Shown here piece after piece: positions 43,024 to 54,365 of a stretch of 64,000 bases of DNA; within the stretch, counting starts at the first letter, position 1, and the number at the start of each line of letters is the position of its first letter. The notes below the pieces were generated by a model. The model was not told the origin of the DNA, searched no databases, and saw nothing but the letters and a program-made list of their open reading frames with translations. The DNA comes from Meghimatium bilineatum (lineage: Eukaryota; Mollusca; Gastropoda; Stylommatophora; Philomycidae), in contig CM067298.1 in NCBI GenBank assembly GCA_034231615.1, positions 51,980,383-52,044,382 on the forward strand, given 5' to 3'. The translations under genes were made by a program, and so were the position numbers.

Positions 43024-43636
43024 GAGAAGAAGACTTTGAAAACTAACATGACCCTTTCCACTAGCTCGTGTTGTAGTGTATCGTATGTCATGCTAGTGTA
43101 ACTATTTTCTTTCTGTATTCCTGTATTCTGTAAGCTTGTTAGACACTAAAGTGCTTTGTTATTAACTTTGCTTTAAAATGTGATTCCTTTGGGTATTGAG
43201 CTTTGTTTATAATGTATAATAGACGAAGAAACTAGAAAAAATTTAAACCAACAAAGGAAACAAAAGCTGGATACAGCTAGAGATCCGACTTTAGCATAAG
43301 TCCAAGCAGATACAACTTAAATAAAATAACTAAGAGGACACTTGTGCATTTAAAAAGTGGTGAAAGATTATTTAATGATGATAAAATATTTCCTTTAGCT
43401 GCCAGCAGGTAGTTCTTGGCAACCCATAACTTTTTGACAAAAGCCCATGTTCTTTTCAGTTGCTGATGCGTCAGCAGGACTCATATAAGGTATCAAAGGT
43501 AGGATTGTGTAAGGGAGTTTGGTTTATGGATGCACTTTTAGCTAGTCCACGAACGGAGACATTCATAGCGCCAGTATCCCGGGATTACCACGTACTGCCA
43601 GGAGCACAGACCACAATTCTGGGATAACTAACGCAT
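43024..43636. other. Unassigned sequence
   Basis: No frame, RNA or repeat that I can support. Confidence 0.45.
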
Positions 43637-44357
43637 AATTCTTCTGTCACGGAAACTATGAAAACTGCAGAACACAAAGTCCACTAAACAATCAGATATA
43701 GGGGTAAAACAATATAGGAGTAAAACAAGTACCAGAGTTCAAATATCTCGGTAGTATTTTTCAGAAAATGGAAGCCTCGATAGAGAAATAGAGATGAGAT
43801 GTCAAAAGGCAAATGCAGTAACATACCAACTGTCATCACTTCTACTTCACCCCAAGATGGAGATGTAAGTTGAGAGACAAATGATCTACAGTATATTCCT
43901 ACCAACACTGTCTTACCAGTGCTAAACCTGGTCTCTCTCATCTTCACATTACAGAAAGATAGTGACATGCGAGATGAAATGCTTGAGGAAAGCTGCCGGG
44001 GTCACCAGGTTTTATAGATTGCAAAATGAATATATCAGAGAAAGAATAGCTATAATATCTTGTACAGATTAAATAGAGAGAGAATAGATCAAGTGGTTTG
44101 GCCACATTATGAGTATGCATCACGAAAAGCATATAACCAAATGAGATCAGGGTACAAAGCCAGAGAAAGACCACGGAAAAGATGGATAGAAAACGTCAGG
44201 GAGATCCTGTACAGAGACGGTCATAGCACAGCCGAGGCCACACATCTGGTGATAGAACGCAAGCTCGAGCTCCAATCACCCCTACGCTTAACGGCAAGAG
44301 TGGATCACAAACCACCTGGGGAAAGACAATAGACAATAGACAGAAATTCTTCTGTCA
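43637..44357 (+). mobile_element. LINE family B 3' fragment with 13-bp target duplication
   Basis: AATTCTTCTGTCA at 43637-43649 and 44345-44357 flanks 43650-44344. Plus strand: VPEFKYLGSIFQK, CQKANAVTYQL in DNA, QVVWPHYEYASRKAY, KARERPRKRWIENVREILYR, LRLTARVDHKPPGERQ and a stop, then ACAATAGACAATAGAC. Several stops in the thumb, but the last 90 codons are open. 5'-truncated just after motif C. Confidence 0.93.
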
Positions 44358-44499
44358 AATTTGTTGAACCATCCGTAGTGATTGCACATCTACCGTCACC
44401 TAGGAGTCTACTAAAAAAAGACAAAGGTGCAATGTCTGCTTGCCTGCATCTCTTCGTTATCCATGAGGATTATATTTGATAGATGAAAAAGTAAAAAAT

Positions 44500-44900
44500 T
44501 GTGACAAGATGTGACAATGATGATTTTTCCACATGTAACAGGGAAACTGATGAACATAAAATGGAGCGACTTCGTCACAAATAGTGATCTAAGAGACAAA
44601 ACACACCAAGAGTATGTTTCAAACATCATAAGAAAACGAAGATGGAAATACCTTGGTCACGTTTTACGGCTAGATGTAAACAGAATAAACCAACCAGCCC
44701 TTATGTGGTCTCCTGAGGGTAAAAGAAAAAGAGGAAGCCCTAAAACAACCCTTAAAAACACCATTCTTAAAGAAGGGGAATTAATAGGCTGTAAGACAAT
44801 CCAGGAACTAAAGCTGTAGGCAGCGGACCGCATCATATGAAGAACCAAAACCTCTGCCCTATGTGTCGCTTGCGGCACGAAAGGAACAAACTAACAGGGA
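44500..44900 (+). pseudogene. LINE family D2 C-terminus, plus strand
   Basis: Frame 44511-44819: NIKWSDFVTNSDLRDKTHQE, NIIRKRRWKYLGHVLRLD, PALMWSPEGKRKRGSPKTTL and ELIGCKTIQELK. After a frame break LCPMCRLRHERNK-like sequence follows. The W-P-EGKRKRGRPKTT pattern is the usual C-terminus of RTE/Proto2-type endonuclease-RT LINEs. Confidence 0.85.
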
Positions 44901-45290
44901 TCATCATATTTCCCAACTTTTCTTAATTGCATCCTACGACATGTCTGGAAAAAAGTGGTCCTATTCTGTGCACCCTGAACTAGAAGTTCAGGCCCTGGTT
45001 ACCATACTGGCGTGTTTATTTGATATAATTGAAAAAAAAAGACAAAATGTGTGAAATATACAAATAAAATAATAATTGTATCAAATCAGTAATACGATAT
45101 TGCATTTCTAAATTTTGTAGGCACCATTAATTATTCATTCTCATGACCAGTACAAATGTGAATTACTACAAACAGGTACGCTAGTTGTGCTTGTGAGATG
45201 GGTTCTCTGATAGAGTTGTACCATCGATACTACTCTTAAATACATAATAATAATATGCGTAGTAGTAGTAAGGCCCATAACACGTCATGC
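44901..45290. other. Spacer between two converging D2 copies
   Basis: No feature recognised. It separates plus-strand D2 (44500-44900) from minus-strand D2 (45296-45765). Confidence 0.45.
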
Positions 45291-45295
45291 TCGTA

Positions 45296-45765
45296 GGGGT
45301 CAGTCAGTCAGTTCATTCTTTTGAAAAGTTTGGCACATAGGGCGGGTGTCATAGTTCTCCATGCCTGTCGGTAGTTGCTAGGGATTGCAGATCTTGTGCA
45401 TTTATGCATGTTGATTTTAATTCATTCATAAATGTACTTTTGAGCGTTGTTTTTGGTCTTCCCTGTTTTATTTTTCCGTCTGGTGACCACATGAAGGCTT
45501 GTCGTGGAATTATGTCTTCCTTCATTCCAAGTTCGTGGCCGATGTATGTCAAGCGGGGTTTTCTGATGATGTTCGTCACGTATTCTTGTTTTGTCTCCTC
45601 TATTAGTATACTGTTTGATTTGAAGTCTTTCCAATTAGTATTAATATCGTAGCGGTGCAACAATGTAATTAAAATGCTGGACAGCTTGGCATTGTGCCAT
45701 GGGAAAACATCTGTATCGAAAATGATTGACAGCACATGAAACAGGCGGCTGTAGACAGACATGAT
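45296..45765 (-). pseudogene. LINE family D2 C-terminus, minus strand, (TGAC)n tail
   Basis: From 45690 down: YDINTNWKDFKSNSILIEET, VTNIIRKPRLTYIGHELGMK, AFMWSPDGKIKQGRPKTTLK and DLQSLATTDRHGEL, stop, then on the plus strand a GTCAGTCAGTCAGTT tail at about 45299-45313. It pairs with the plus copy at 44500 as an imperfect inverted repeat. Confidence 0.85.
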
Positions 45766-45769
45766 GTTG

Positions 45770-46390
45770 TTCGTTCATTATAAGTGGATAACGGCTGAGA
45801 AAGAAAGAAGGAAATGTATCTAAAGATGTTTTTCACTTCGCTTTTGATGACCGTTTTTAAGAAAACCGCTATTATTGAAATGTTGTAGGGCATTGAAATA
45901 ATTTAAATTCGTTTATAGTTCAATGTATGCAGTCCTGGAGATACATTAATTATCGGTAGTCATGAATAACATATCATATAGTTTAATCAACTTGAAGGAT
46001 CATAAAATTAGTCGTATATTTGCTAAATGAAATACGATTCATCAAATACGTATATAACAGTTAAGATAGAAAGTCACAGATTAATCAAACATATACTATA
46101 ACTGTTATATAGCCCGCACAGTTTCGTTAAATTGCACTGTGGTACTTTTTTAAAATAGTTTAGTAGCCAATATTTAACATCACTTGAGACTTGCATTGTA
46201 TTATCTGAAATCTGAAACAACAAAAAATACTTTCATAATCGCAACAATTTTCAGCATTTTATTATTTAATATTCTTCTTCTACCTTGGTTCTCACACTCC
46301 TGCAGATTAGCAGAATGTAGTCATGCGAACGGTATTCGTTGAGTCATGATAGTTTACAGCTTTGCTGCAATATAATCATATTTTGACCAG
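45770..46390. other. Unassigned AT-rich sequence
   Basis: Nothing supported. Short minus frames at 45669-45893 are without motif. Confidence 0.45.
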
Positions 46391-46404
46391 ACACATCCGA
46401 CTTC

Positions 46405-46560
46405 AGCTTTGCTTCTGAGTCACTTTGATCCTATATGGGATGGGATATCCATTTCCACCCCATAACCTCTGTAGTACCTTCTTAATACATGCATGGAAGG
46501 TAAACAGTGTTGTTATTGTGTGCTTTCCTTTTGGACGCAGGTAACATACAGGTTTATTAA
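46405..46560. repeat. Dispersed repeat W copy 2
   Basis: GAGTCACTTTGATCCTATAT, GGGATGGGATATCCA and CATGGAAGGTAAACAGTGTT match 40775-40865. Confidence 0.65.
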
Positions 46561-46599
46561 CGTAATCAACCTCAACTAGATTTGACTCCTTCATAATAT

Positions 46600-47000
46600 T
46601 TTATTTAATAGTTTCTCTCGCTGTCGTCCTAGACCTCTCTTGCCCTCCGTTTTACCATTTGTAACTATGTTTTCCAGACATCTTTGTCTCATAACGTGCA
46701 CACAAAGTAAAGATTGTATATTTCAAATACTATTAAAAGTAACTCCTCCCCACGTTTCCATTTGACTCTTAGAAAGACTCTAGTTTAGTCTTTCTAGCTG
46801 CACATAGTACTCTTCTATAGAACCATATCACAAATCTATTAATTTGTTTAATAATGTCAGCATATCTCAGATTATTCAGATTGTAACCCCCAACTGTTAT
46901 ACCTGGCATGGTTTCTACATTTCGCATAATCTCTTTATACAGAGAATATCTGATTACATTATACATCCTTGCCTGACGCCTATTTTATCTTTTGGATTTA
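46600..47000 (-). pseudogene. LINE family A relic with internal deletion at motif C
   Basis: Minus strand 46966 down: MYNVIRYSLYKEIMRNVETM, PGITVGGYNLNNLRYADI (motif C, YADD reduced to YADI) joined directly to FVIWFYRRVLCAARKTK, a thumb motif normally about 100 residues later. Then MRQRCLENIVTNGK and GKRGLGRQREK. A deletion has removed the connection domain. Confidence 0.75.
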
Positions 47001-47098
47001 TCCTACATTGCTGTCAGTACAATCCAAAAAAATGTATAATTTGGAAATATATCAAAATTTATTACAATGTAAAACTGACAAATTATCACGAGGATTGT

Positions 47099-47255
47099 TG
47101 CTTCAAATGTTGTTTTATGCTGGTTAATATTTAATTGTAAACATCTGACATTTACTTCAAATATTGCTTTCCTGTGGTTGATACTTAATGATAAACATCT
47201 GCTGTTCACTTCAAATTTTGTTTTATGTTGGTAAATAGTTGATTATTATCTTTTG
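47099..47255. repeat. 54-bp tandem repeat, ~2.8 copies
   Basis: CTTCAAATRTTGYTTTMYGC-like starts at 47101, 47156 and 47210, with TAAACATCTG in the first two. Confidence 0.85.
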
Positions 47256-47879
47256 AAATCTATACATTTTCTTTTTCTTCATCTGCTTTCGCTCTAAAAC
47301 TCATGTTAGTCATTAGCATGTAACCTGGAGAACTAAATCGTAGTTTACCACTTGGTTGTGCTGTCTGCACATTTCGACCCAACACAGCCGGCGTCAGTAT
47401 GAAACATTTCAAGCCACAATATAACGTAACTATTGCTAGATCTTTAGCCTTGCTATATGATATATTTGTTGCTCGCTGTTTTGTTTTTTTATGAGGAAAA
47501 CGTTTTAGTAAAATAAAAATTGTCTATCACTTTATTTCCCTGTTAGCGTGTCGTGTTCACAAGAATTTATATCTGTTGTTACTACAAGTAGAAAAGGGGA
47601 GTCTGAAATATTACGTTTACAGTTCAGAAAAAAGTCTAAAGATTTTTCAATAAGGACTTTAATAAATCCTTTTTTGAAGACAAGCGAAAAGCAAATAATA
47701 AAATTAATACTACAAATGGACTAAACCCAGACATTTAATAACAGAAGAAACAGAAGCGATTATATATTATGGTAGAAACGAATATTATAAAACTAGAGGA
47801 ATGAAAACTAAATTAAAGAACCAGATTTGGAAACAGAAAATGACAAAATAACATTGTAATATATAGAAATTAAATCACT
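47256..47879. other. Unassigned; possible LINE linker debris
   Basis: A plus-strand stretch near 47725-47790 reads PRHLITEETEAIIYYGRNEY, faintly like an EN-RT linker, but this is too weak to call. Confidence 0.35.
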
Positions 47880-48450
47880 GAATGGCGAATACTCGTTTTC
47901 TATTAAAATCAACAACAGTGATTGTTATTAATAAGTTAGACGAAGGTTGACCTTGACATTAAATAAACTGATAGAAACGAAAAATATTTATTTGGGCTGT
48001 AACCAAATACAAAACTAGAGTCTGGATATTTCCAGCAGCAACATATGTGTTGCAGCAAAAAATTGCAGCTTCTGAAACAAAATGTTACAGAATACTCATC
48101 AGAATGTCATGAATCAAAAAGTCTACAGTTTCTGAAACAAAGTGTTACAGAAGACTCATCAGAATGTCATGGGTTAAAAAGTCGCCACTATGTGACTAAG
48201 AGAATTGAATGTAAAAGAAAACTACTGACTAAACAACAAAGTTCTCTCTTTAAAATTACAATATTTTGGCTATATCAAACGAAATGACAGCTTGAAAAAG
48301 ACAATGATGGAAAAGATGATACCATGGAAATGAAAAGGGGCCAGACCACGTTGACGTTGGACAAAATATATAAAACACCTCATGAACATGACACTCACAG
48401 TAGCAGGTAGATTAGCTACACTCTGCCCAGGATATGCCACTTGAATATGA
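47880..48450 (+). pseudogene. LINE family G 3' relic with internal duplication
   Basis: Plus fragments: RVWIFPAATYVLQQKIAASE (thumb, Tyr-Gly-Cys lost), CYRILIRMS, then KLQYFGYIKRNDSLKKTMM in DNA at 48255-48310 and HLMNMTLTVAGR at 48375-48410. Within it, 48061-48122 and 48123-48183 are a ~61-bp tandem duplication (TTCTGAAACAAARTGTTACA, CTCATCAGAATGTCATG). Corresponds to 16540-16920. Confidence 0.7.
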
Positions 48451-49308
48451 GTGTAATGAGACCAAGATTGATGTATTACATGACAATCTATGGCAGTTCT
48501 CAAGAGCATAACGAGATCGTTTATTCGTACTAATTTAGAGGAAAAGCGAGGAGCGTGTTTAACTAGTGATTCACATGAGCTATAAATATACATCCACGCT
48601 CAAGTGACAGCTTGTTAGACATTCATAAACTAGGTAATGTCATACTGAGACTGACAAAAAACATGGCGATCTTGTCAACCAATGCACGTAAAGTCTGATA
48701 TTCAGCGAATTTACGCGATAGTTTATCGTCACACCGGGTAATTAGGCGAACGTCAAAAGCGTGGTGTTAACCGCATCAGGTATGGTGTGACACCTAGATA
48801 ACCATGGCCATCCATAGCATATAACTTCACTTTCAATCATCTCGACTCATCTTGACAGCGGTTTGAAGTGATGTCCGACAAGAGAGTGAGGTCGACGCTT
48901 TAATACAACTCCTCCTCACTTAAATCAAAATACCCAATGCAAGTCATTTGCACATCCACGAAAATTCACCGGAATGTGGCAAAAAGAAGAGCTTCATGGA
49001 TAAAGACCTCACTGAAAGCCTTTAAAATAGACACAGATACATGGAGAGCTTGCAATAAATAGATCTACATGCGCTCTACAGTCAAAAGGGCGCATCATCT
49101 TGTGAAAAGAGGAGAAATGCAGCAGCTTAACAGTGGAGATTAGCTAGAGTCACTGATAGACCAAAAAACCGTATACAGTGGTCATTTGTGGCTCAAACTG
49201 TTCAAGGACATTTTCGGCTCGAATAGAGTTTATTAGCCATAAATGAACTCTTAAGTAAGGACATATCTATAACTGAATTTTAAAAGTGGATGTAACAAAT
49301 TGTCATCA
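48451..49308. other. Unassigned sequence
   Basis: No supported feature. Base composition is slightly higher in G+C around 48650-49200. Confidence 0.4.
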
Positions 49309-49329
49309 TCATTTGTGATAGACGAACAA

Positions 49330-49440
49330 CAACAATAACAACAACAATACACACACGCACATACGTACACACACATACGCGCACGCACTATGCACGCACA
49401 CACACGCACACGCGCACGCATGAATGCACACACAAAGGAC
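49330..49440. repeat. CA-rich imperfect microsatellite
   Basis: ACACACGCACATACGTACAC and related CA/CG runs. Minus-strand frames through it give Val/Cys/Ala-rich peptides that are artefacts. Confidence 0.9.
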
Positions 49441-49689
49441 ACATAATTTATGGGTTTGACTGATTGTAATCACGTAGGTTCTAGCTTTCCATGTGAGAAT
49501 ATATTTTGTGATTTTACTGTTCAACAAACTTGACAAAGAAAAACTATATAATACAATTTAATGTTTGCCTATCCTTTATTTCAATTTTTGTGCCAAAACA
49601 AACAATAACTCATACATTTCTAGATTTATATACATATCATTTAAATTTTTAAAATTTTCTCAACAACAACTCAAATTAAAGAACGTTAA

Positions 49690-49868
49690 TAAGCAGTGTT
49701 CATGCCGAAACTGTGCTATCATTGCCAGACCTGGATTCTGACAGAGAAACTAGAACAAAAACTCGCAGTATACGAAATCAAATGTCCGAGAACATCCCTG
49801 AGAATAACAAAAAGAGAAAGAATAAACAATGATACTATAAGAAGTATGATGAAAACATTATTGTGCAA
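49690..49868 (+). pseudogene. LINE family C thumb, left half (split by LINE A)
   Basis: Plus strand: MPKLCYHCQTWILTEKLEQK, LAVYEIKCPRTSLRITKRER and NNDTIRSMMKTL. The next expected motif, IKWFGHLIRM, resumes at 50630. Confidence 0.8.
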
Positions 49869-50629
49869 AAATACATCATCAGGTACCATGCCGGCTGGCG
49901 TAGGCGAACATGGCTCTCCACAGCTATCTTCAGCATTATGTATCAAGATCGTTGCTGTTTCCCTGCCGTGCCAAGCTGTCAAACTGTTTAATATATTCTC
50001 ACGTTGTCACTCTCTGTCTGTTGCCTTCAATATTGCCTGTTGTGACTAAGTTCTCCAAATCTCCTTGTCTCATGAAATGGTCAAAAAATAAATTAAGATT
50101 GTTTTTTTCTTATATTATTGATTAAAGTTCGTTTCACATTTGACTCTTTCAACATCTCCACATTAGTTTTTCTGGCAGTCCATGGATTCTCAGCATTCTT
50201 TTGTAGAACTATATCTCTATTTCCCACTTTCCTGTTTATTTATTGTCCAAAACTCTCATCCATATGTTAGTATAAGAGTTATATAGCACTGAAGAACTCT
50301 TTCTCATCTCTAATGACAAAGTCATATTACACAATATATTTTTCATTTTTCTGAATATTGTTATAGCCTGCACTTATTTCTGTTGAACTTCTTCCAATTG
50401 CTGTAATGGATATACCTAAATATTTGAATTGGTGGAATTGTTTTAATGCTTTATCATTCACTTTGATCTTGCAAGGTGTGGTATTTGTTGTTGTTTAAAT
50501 AACCATTACTTCTGTTTTCTTGATATTTAGGAAGAGGCCATTAATTAAATCTTGAAGGTCTTCCTCACTTTTAGCAATCAGAACAGTGTCATCCGTATAT
50601 CTCAAATGATTTATGTTATGTGCTCCCAC
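49869..50629 (-). pseudogene. LINE family A 3' part nested in LINE C
   Basis: From 50620 down: LRYTDDTVLIAKSEEDLQDL (motif C as YTDD), GLFLNIKKTEVMVI, QFKYLGISITAIGRSSTE, thumb debris, then GRETATILIHNAEDSCGEP and the tail at CATCATCAGG. No clean target duplication remains. It contains motif C and connection that the other family A copies lack. Confidence 0.82.
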
Positions 50630-50933
50630 TGATATTGAAGATTACATAGACAATCTTAAAATCAAATGGTTCGGCCACCTGATCCGAATGAAACCAGATC
50701 GCACTTCATCGATAGCTTTCAATAGAATATCCGAAAAGAGAAACAGGGGAAGACCCAAACGAAGATGGATAGATGCCATTAGAAAAATACTGCAACACCA
50801 AGGCTGCACTATGTCAGAGGCATTAGTTAGCAAAAGAAAGATTACTTCAGCCCCCCCCCCCCCCCCTTTATGCCTAGCGGCGCACATGGATAGGACAAGA
50901 CAAGACAATTTAGCAGGTTCGCGTGTTTAGGTA

Positions 50934-50935
<2 letters not shown>
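50630..50935 (+). pseudogene. LINE family C C-terminus, right half
   Basis: Plus strand: IDNLKIKWFGHLIRMKPDR, NRGRPKRRWIDAIRKILQHQ, CTMSEALVSKRKI, a C16 tract at 50851-50866, then CLAAHMDRTRQDN with a GACAAGACAAGACAA tail. Collinear with 49690-49868. Confidence 0.85.

Positions 50936-50937
<2 letters not shown>

Positions 50938-50991
<54 letters not shown>
50938..50991. repeat. (TA)n microsatellite
   Basis: About 27 uninterrupted TA units; a shorter (TA)8 lies at 51158-51174. Confidence 0.98.
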
Positions 50992-50995
<4 letters not shown>

Positions 50996-51398
50996 ATGCA
51001 ATGACCTATTCTTCACGTCTTTGTTGTTCGTGATCTGCATGCCCCTCAAAAGTGTTTTAAACGGTTTTACACAAAGTATGCACAGTGAACAATGAAGATT
51101 TTAGGAAAAGTCTAATATAGTCACATTTGAATGATGATTCTGGATAAGTTCACAGGAATATATATATATATATATTCTAGCTATACTGGTGAACATAGAG
51201 TTCACGGACAGCTGTAGGAGATAATCATCTTCTGAAAATACTTACTTGTCAATTATGTACACAACCCACTGGGGATCGAGTAATACATGATTGATTTTGG
51301 TAATTCTATATAATAATATGTGTACCGTACCCTCTCTATTGCAGGATGTAAATTTTTTTAAACAAACTGATTTTAATCACTTTTGTGTATTCTTGTGT

Positions 51399-51451
51399 AC
51401 CGCCATCATATAGCAGAGTCACTGAAATGTGAGATCGCTAACATCTCGCAC
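51399..51451 (+). mobile_element. SINE1 copy 3, left part
   Basis: TGAAATGTGAGATCGCTAAC and ATCTCGCAC match the SINE1 body near 42938-42968. 5' truncated. Ends in the left copy of the target duplication ATCTCGCAC (51443-51451). Confidence 0.85.
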
Positions 51452-51958
51452 TATCATCATCATTAAGTGCCGTCTTCGCAACGAAGGTTGGCTGCAACAG
51501 ATCTCCAACATCCCCTGTCTCTTGTCTTGGTGGTGCATTCTGCTAGACTGTAACCTGTCCATCGAGTGATGTTACTCTCCCACTTGTATCTCTGCCTACC
51601 TCTCGCTCGCCTCCCTTTGACTTTGCCCTCAAGTAAGGTCTTCAATAAGGTGTCATGTCTTTTAATGTGACCAAAATATTTTATTTGCCTGATCTTTATT
51701 TCTCTTAGTAGTTATTTCTTCATATTAGGTGTCTTTAGCACCTCTTTATTTGTTTTCTTCTCTTTCCATGATGTTCTCCCTATTATTCTATATACCCACA
51801 TCTCAAATGCATCAATTCTATCTTCTAATTGTTTATTTAGATCCATGTTTCTGAGCCATACATTAATATAGAGTAGATATAGATTTTATAATTCTCATTT
51901 TTAATTTGTTTGTAATTTGTTTAGATGTTATGGAGATGATATGGATCCAACTCTCCAT
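51452..51958 (-). mobile_element. LINE family A2 3' fragment inserted in SINE1
   Basis: Flanked by ATCTCGCAC at 51443-51451 and 51959-51967. Minus strand: thumb AFEMWVYRIIGRTSWKEKK, LLREIKIRQIKYFGHIKRHD, KTLLEGKVKGRRARGRQRYK, WESNITRWTGYSLAECTTK, NLRCEDGT, stop, then the (ATG) tail. The last 60 codons are open. Same family as 15083-15377. Confidence 0.93.
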
Positions 51959-52008
51959 ATCTCGCACCACTAAGGCATTAATAAATACTATGGGTTAACT
52001 TTACTAAG
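51959..52008 (+). mobile_element. SINE1 copy 3, right part
   Basis: AAGGCATTAATAAATACTAT plus GGGTTAACTTTAC continues SINE1 exactly where the left part stopped. Confidence 0.88.
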
Positions 52009-52254
52009 TTTTTCAAGATGGTACATAATTTATATATTACATTCTGCATGCATTTAAATTTTCTGAATTAGACCTTGCCTCTTTAGTTTGTGCAAATATA
52101 AAATTGTGTGTGTATTTTAAATATATATTATTCGTATTTATTTTCACTTCATTGAGTTTGCTAAAGGGAAATGGTAAGTATTGATACTATTGTAGTTTAT
52201 TTATCCATTTAGATTTAGACAAAAAAGAAACTTTATTCCTTCCGTACTATATCA

Positions 52255-52550
52255 ATATCAAGTGACATATTCTTTCCAGAGCACTGTCTTCATCGTGAAT
52301 ACTCTGAACGCCTCTCTATTCCAGGCAAGCAGACCAGAGATACATTATTCGATGTCGCTGGTCATAGTCTTCTTCGTCTTCCTCTTCTTCTCTCACCTGG
52401 CATTCTGCCCTCCAGAATCAACCTCTCGATACCATCATGTCGCTTTAAGTGTACAAAATACTGTAGCTTCCTTCTTATGGTGGTATTTAGACGCCACCTT
52501 TCATTTAGTTTCAGTAATTTCAAAATTTCAATGATTCATCAGTCCTTCCA
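52255..52550 (-). pseudogene. LINE family G C-terminus
   Basis: Minus strand, with one or two frame changes: WRLNTTIRRKLQYFVHLKRH, DGIERLILEGRMPGEKKRKT, TSDIE-CISGLLAWNREAF. The opposite plus-strand frame of 90 codons is a shadow. Family as at 12945 and 16745. Confidence 0.78.
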
Positions 52551-52964
52551 AACTACTTTCTGTAAATAAATAGACATCAGACCCATGGAGATATTAATAT
52601 ACAACTATTATTAATTGTAGCTTATATTTTAAGCATACATCAACTTAATACACTTCGAATATTCATTAAACATTTTCATCTTGAAAAAACCTGAAATGTT
52701 GTGATGTGTAGTCACTATAATAAAACTGCACCAAAAGCGGTTTCTCTTCTTACCCCGTTCCAGAAATATTCATTCTCTTAGGCATTGCTTTTTCATCGAA
52801 GAATGGATCATTTTGGAGGTATGGATCTTTGGCGTGGCAATATGTTATCTCTAATTGTGCATAGATGGTAGAATTTTTCCATGTTGACCTCCGTGGATAG
52901 AAATTCTAGTACTTGACGAATCTATTTTTGTGTGAAAAAATATACTCGAAAAAAACTACACAAA

Positions 52965-53165
52965 AGCTGCGCATAGTATTAAAAAGTTGAAATGTGGGCT
53001 CATCTCCCCTTATTGTACCCATTTTTTTGTGACAACACGGTTTGTTAAACACGTTATTTTAGTGACTGCACGAAAGGTGCGCATACTATAAAAAGTTGGA
53101 ATGATACTGCACATAGTGTTAAAAAGTTACAATGTGGGCTCATCTCCCCGTATTGTATGTACTAT
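52965..53165. repeat. Locally repeated ~56-bp segment
   Basis: GCGCATAGTATTAAAAAGTT and AATGTGGGCTCATCTCCCC occur at 52970-53020 and again at 53108-53155, with a partial third copy of the first half at 53076-53100. Confidence 0.85.
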
Positions 53166-53359
53166 CTGGTAAGGTACTGCTAATCTCAAAAGTGTGTAGC
53201 TTTAAGGTAAACAATTCAGTTGGAGAAGCATCTACGTTATACAACCTGATTCTGATGTGTTGTCGTATATCCGTGCCGATCTCGTATCCTCCTAGGCGAT
53301 CATGTTTCTCCAAAACTATGTTATGTTTTTAATAAGTTCAGTTGGTGTCATTTTTTTCG

Positions 53360-53950
53360 CGTCACAGTGACAACTCATTCAGAAATGTCTCTCTTGGTCT
53401 TTCTTAGTCGCTTCTCCCCTTGATCTTTTCGGTGGTTACTAAATGTTCACGTTTTGCTCTTCTTATAAATGCTTTAAAAATCTTGCCTGCTTCTAATTTT
53501 TACTGTAATTTTTTTTTTACTCCAGTATCTCTGAGGGCGTCTACATTAGTTTTCTTGGATGTCCATGAAATTTTCATCATTCTTCTAAAAAGCCACATCG
53601 CAGTTGCTTCCAGCTCATCTTGTGCGCTTTTGTTTATCGCACATGCTTCAAATTTTTTTAAAATATTGGTTAAAAATAACATCCTAGCACTCGAATTCGC
53701 GTATGCATACTCCATTGTATATAATGTTTCTATTTTTTTTAAAAATGTTTCTTTGGCATGCGTTATCCTGCGTTTTATCTCATTGGAGCAATAGTCATCT
53801 GATGTTAAACTGGTGCCAATATACTTGGCTTTATCAGCTTGATTTAATTTAGCATCATTGATATCAATACTGTATCTTCTCGGTGTGTATTTCTTAGAAA
53901 TAATCATTACTTCTGTTTGAATTAGACAAAACTTCTTAAACTCTAGCAAC
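53360..53950 (-). pseudogene. LINE family A/G RT thumb and C-terminus, open for 149 codons
   Basis: From 53949 down: KFCLIQTEVMIISKK, INDAKLNQADKAKYIGTSLT, NEIKRRITHAKETFLKK, LEATAMWLFRRMMKISWTSK and DALRDTGVKKKLQ, then after a frame change AKREHLVTTEKIKGRSD. Motif C lies just upstream and is missing. The open thumb suggests a fairly young copy. The canonical YGCEAW thumb motif is not visible. Confidence 0.85.
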
Positions 53951-54365
53951 TTATAATTATAAACTCCTGCTAAAACTCTATCTTGCTCTAGAAATCTCTA
54001 AAAACTCTTTTCAAGGCTCGATCTAAAAGTGATGGTCGAGAACTCATTACTCAGATATGTCATCTGATCCAGGTTTTTGTCTCTCACTCAACACACCCAT
54101 ATTAGCATTCTTTCAGAGCCTTTGATTTGTTCTCCACAAACCTGGATTTAATAGGATGATATCTATACCCCAGGATGTCAATTTCTCTGTCTATCAGTTC
54201 ATACAAGCTGGACAAAGAATCAAAGCCCTATACATTATAATTCCCTGACCGCAATACAAGACCACGTCTCCATGTACATTCCAACACCTCAGTTCTTCTC
54301 TGCTTGTATCTAGTGCTTTGTTTCTGGGTACAGTGGCGTAGCGTGGGTCAATGGCGCCCGGGGCG

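Noticed and set aside
49869..50629. Target duplication TGTGC for the nested family A LINE
   Set aside because: Only five bases match (TTGTGC against ATGTGC), too short to be convincing.
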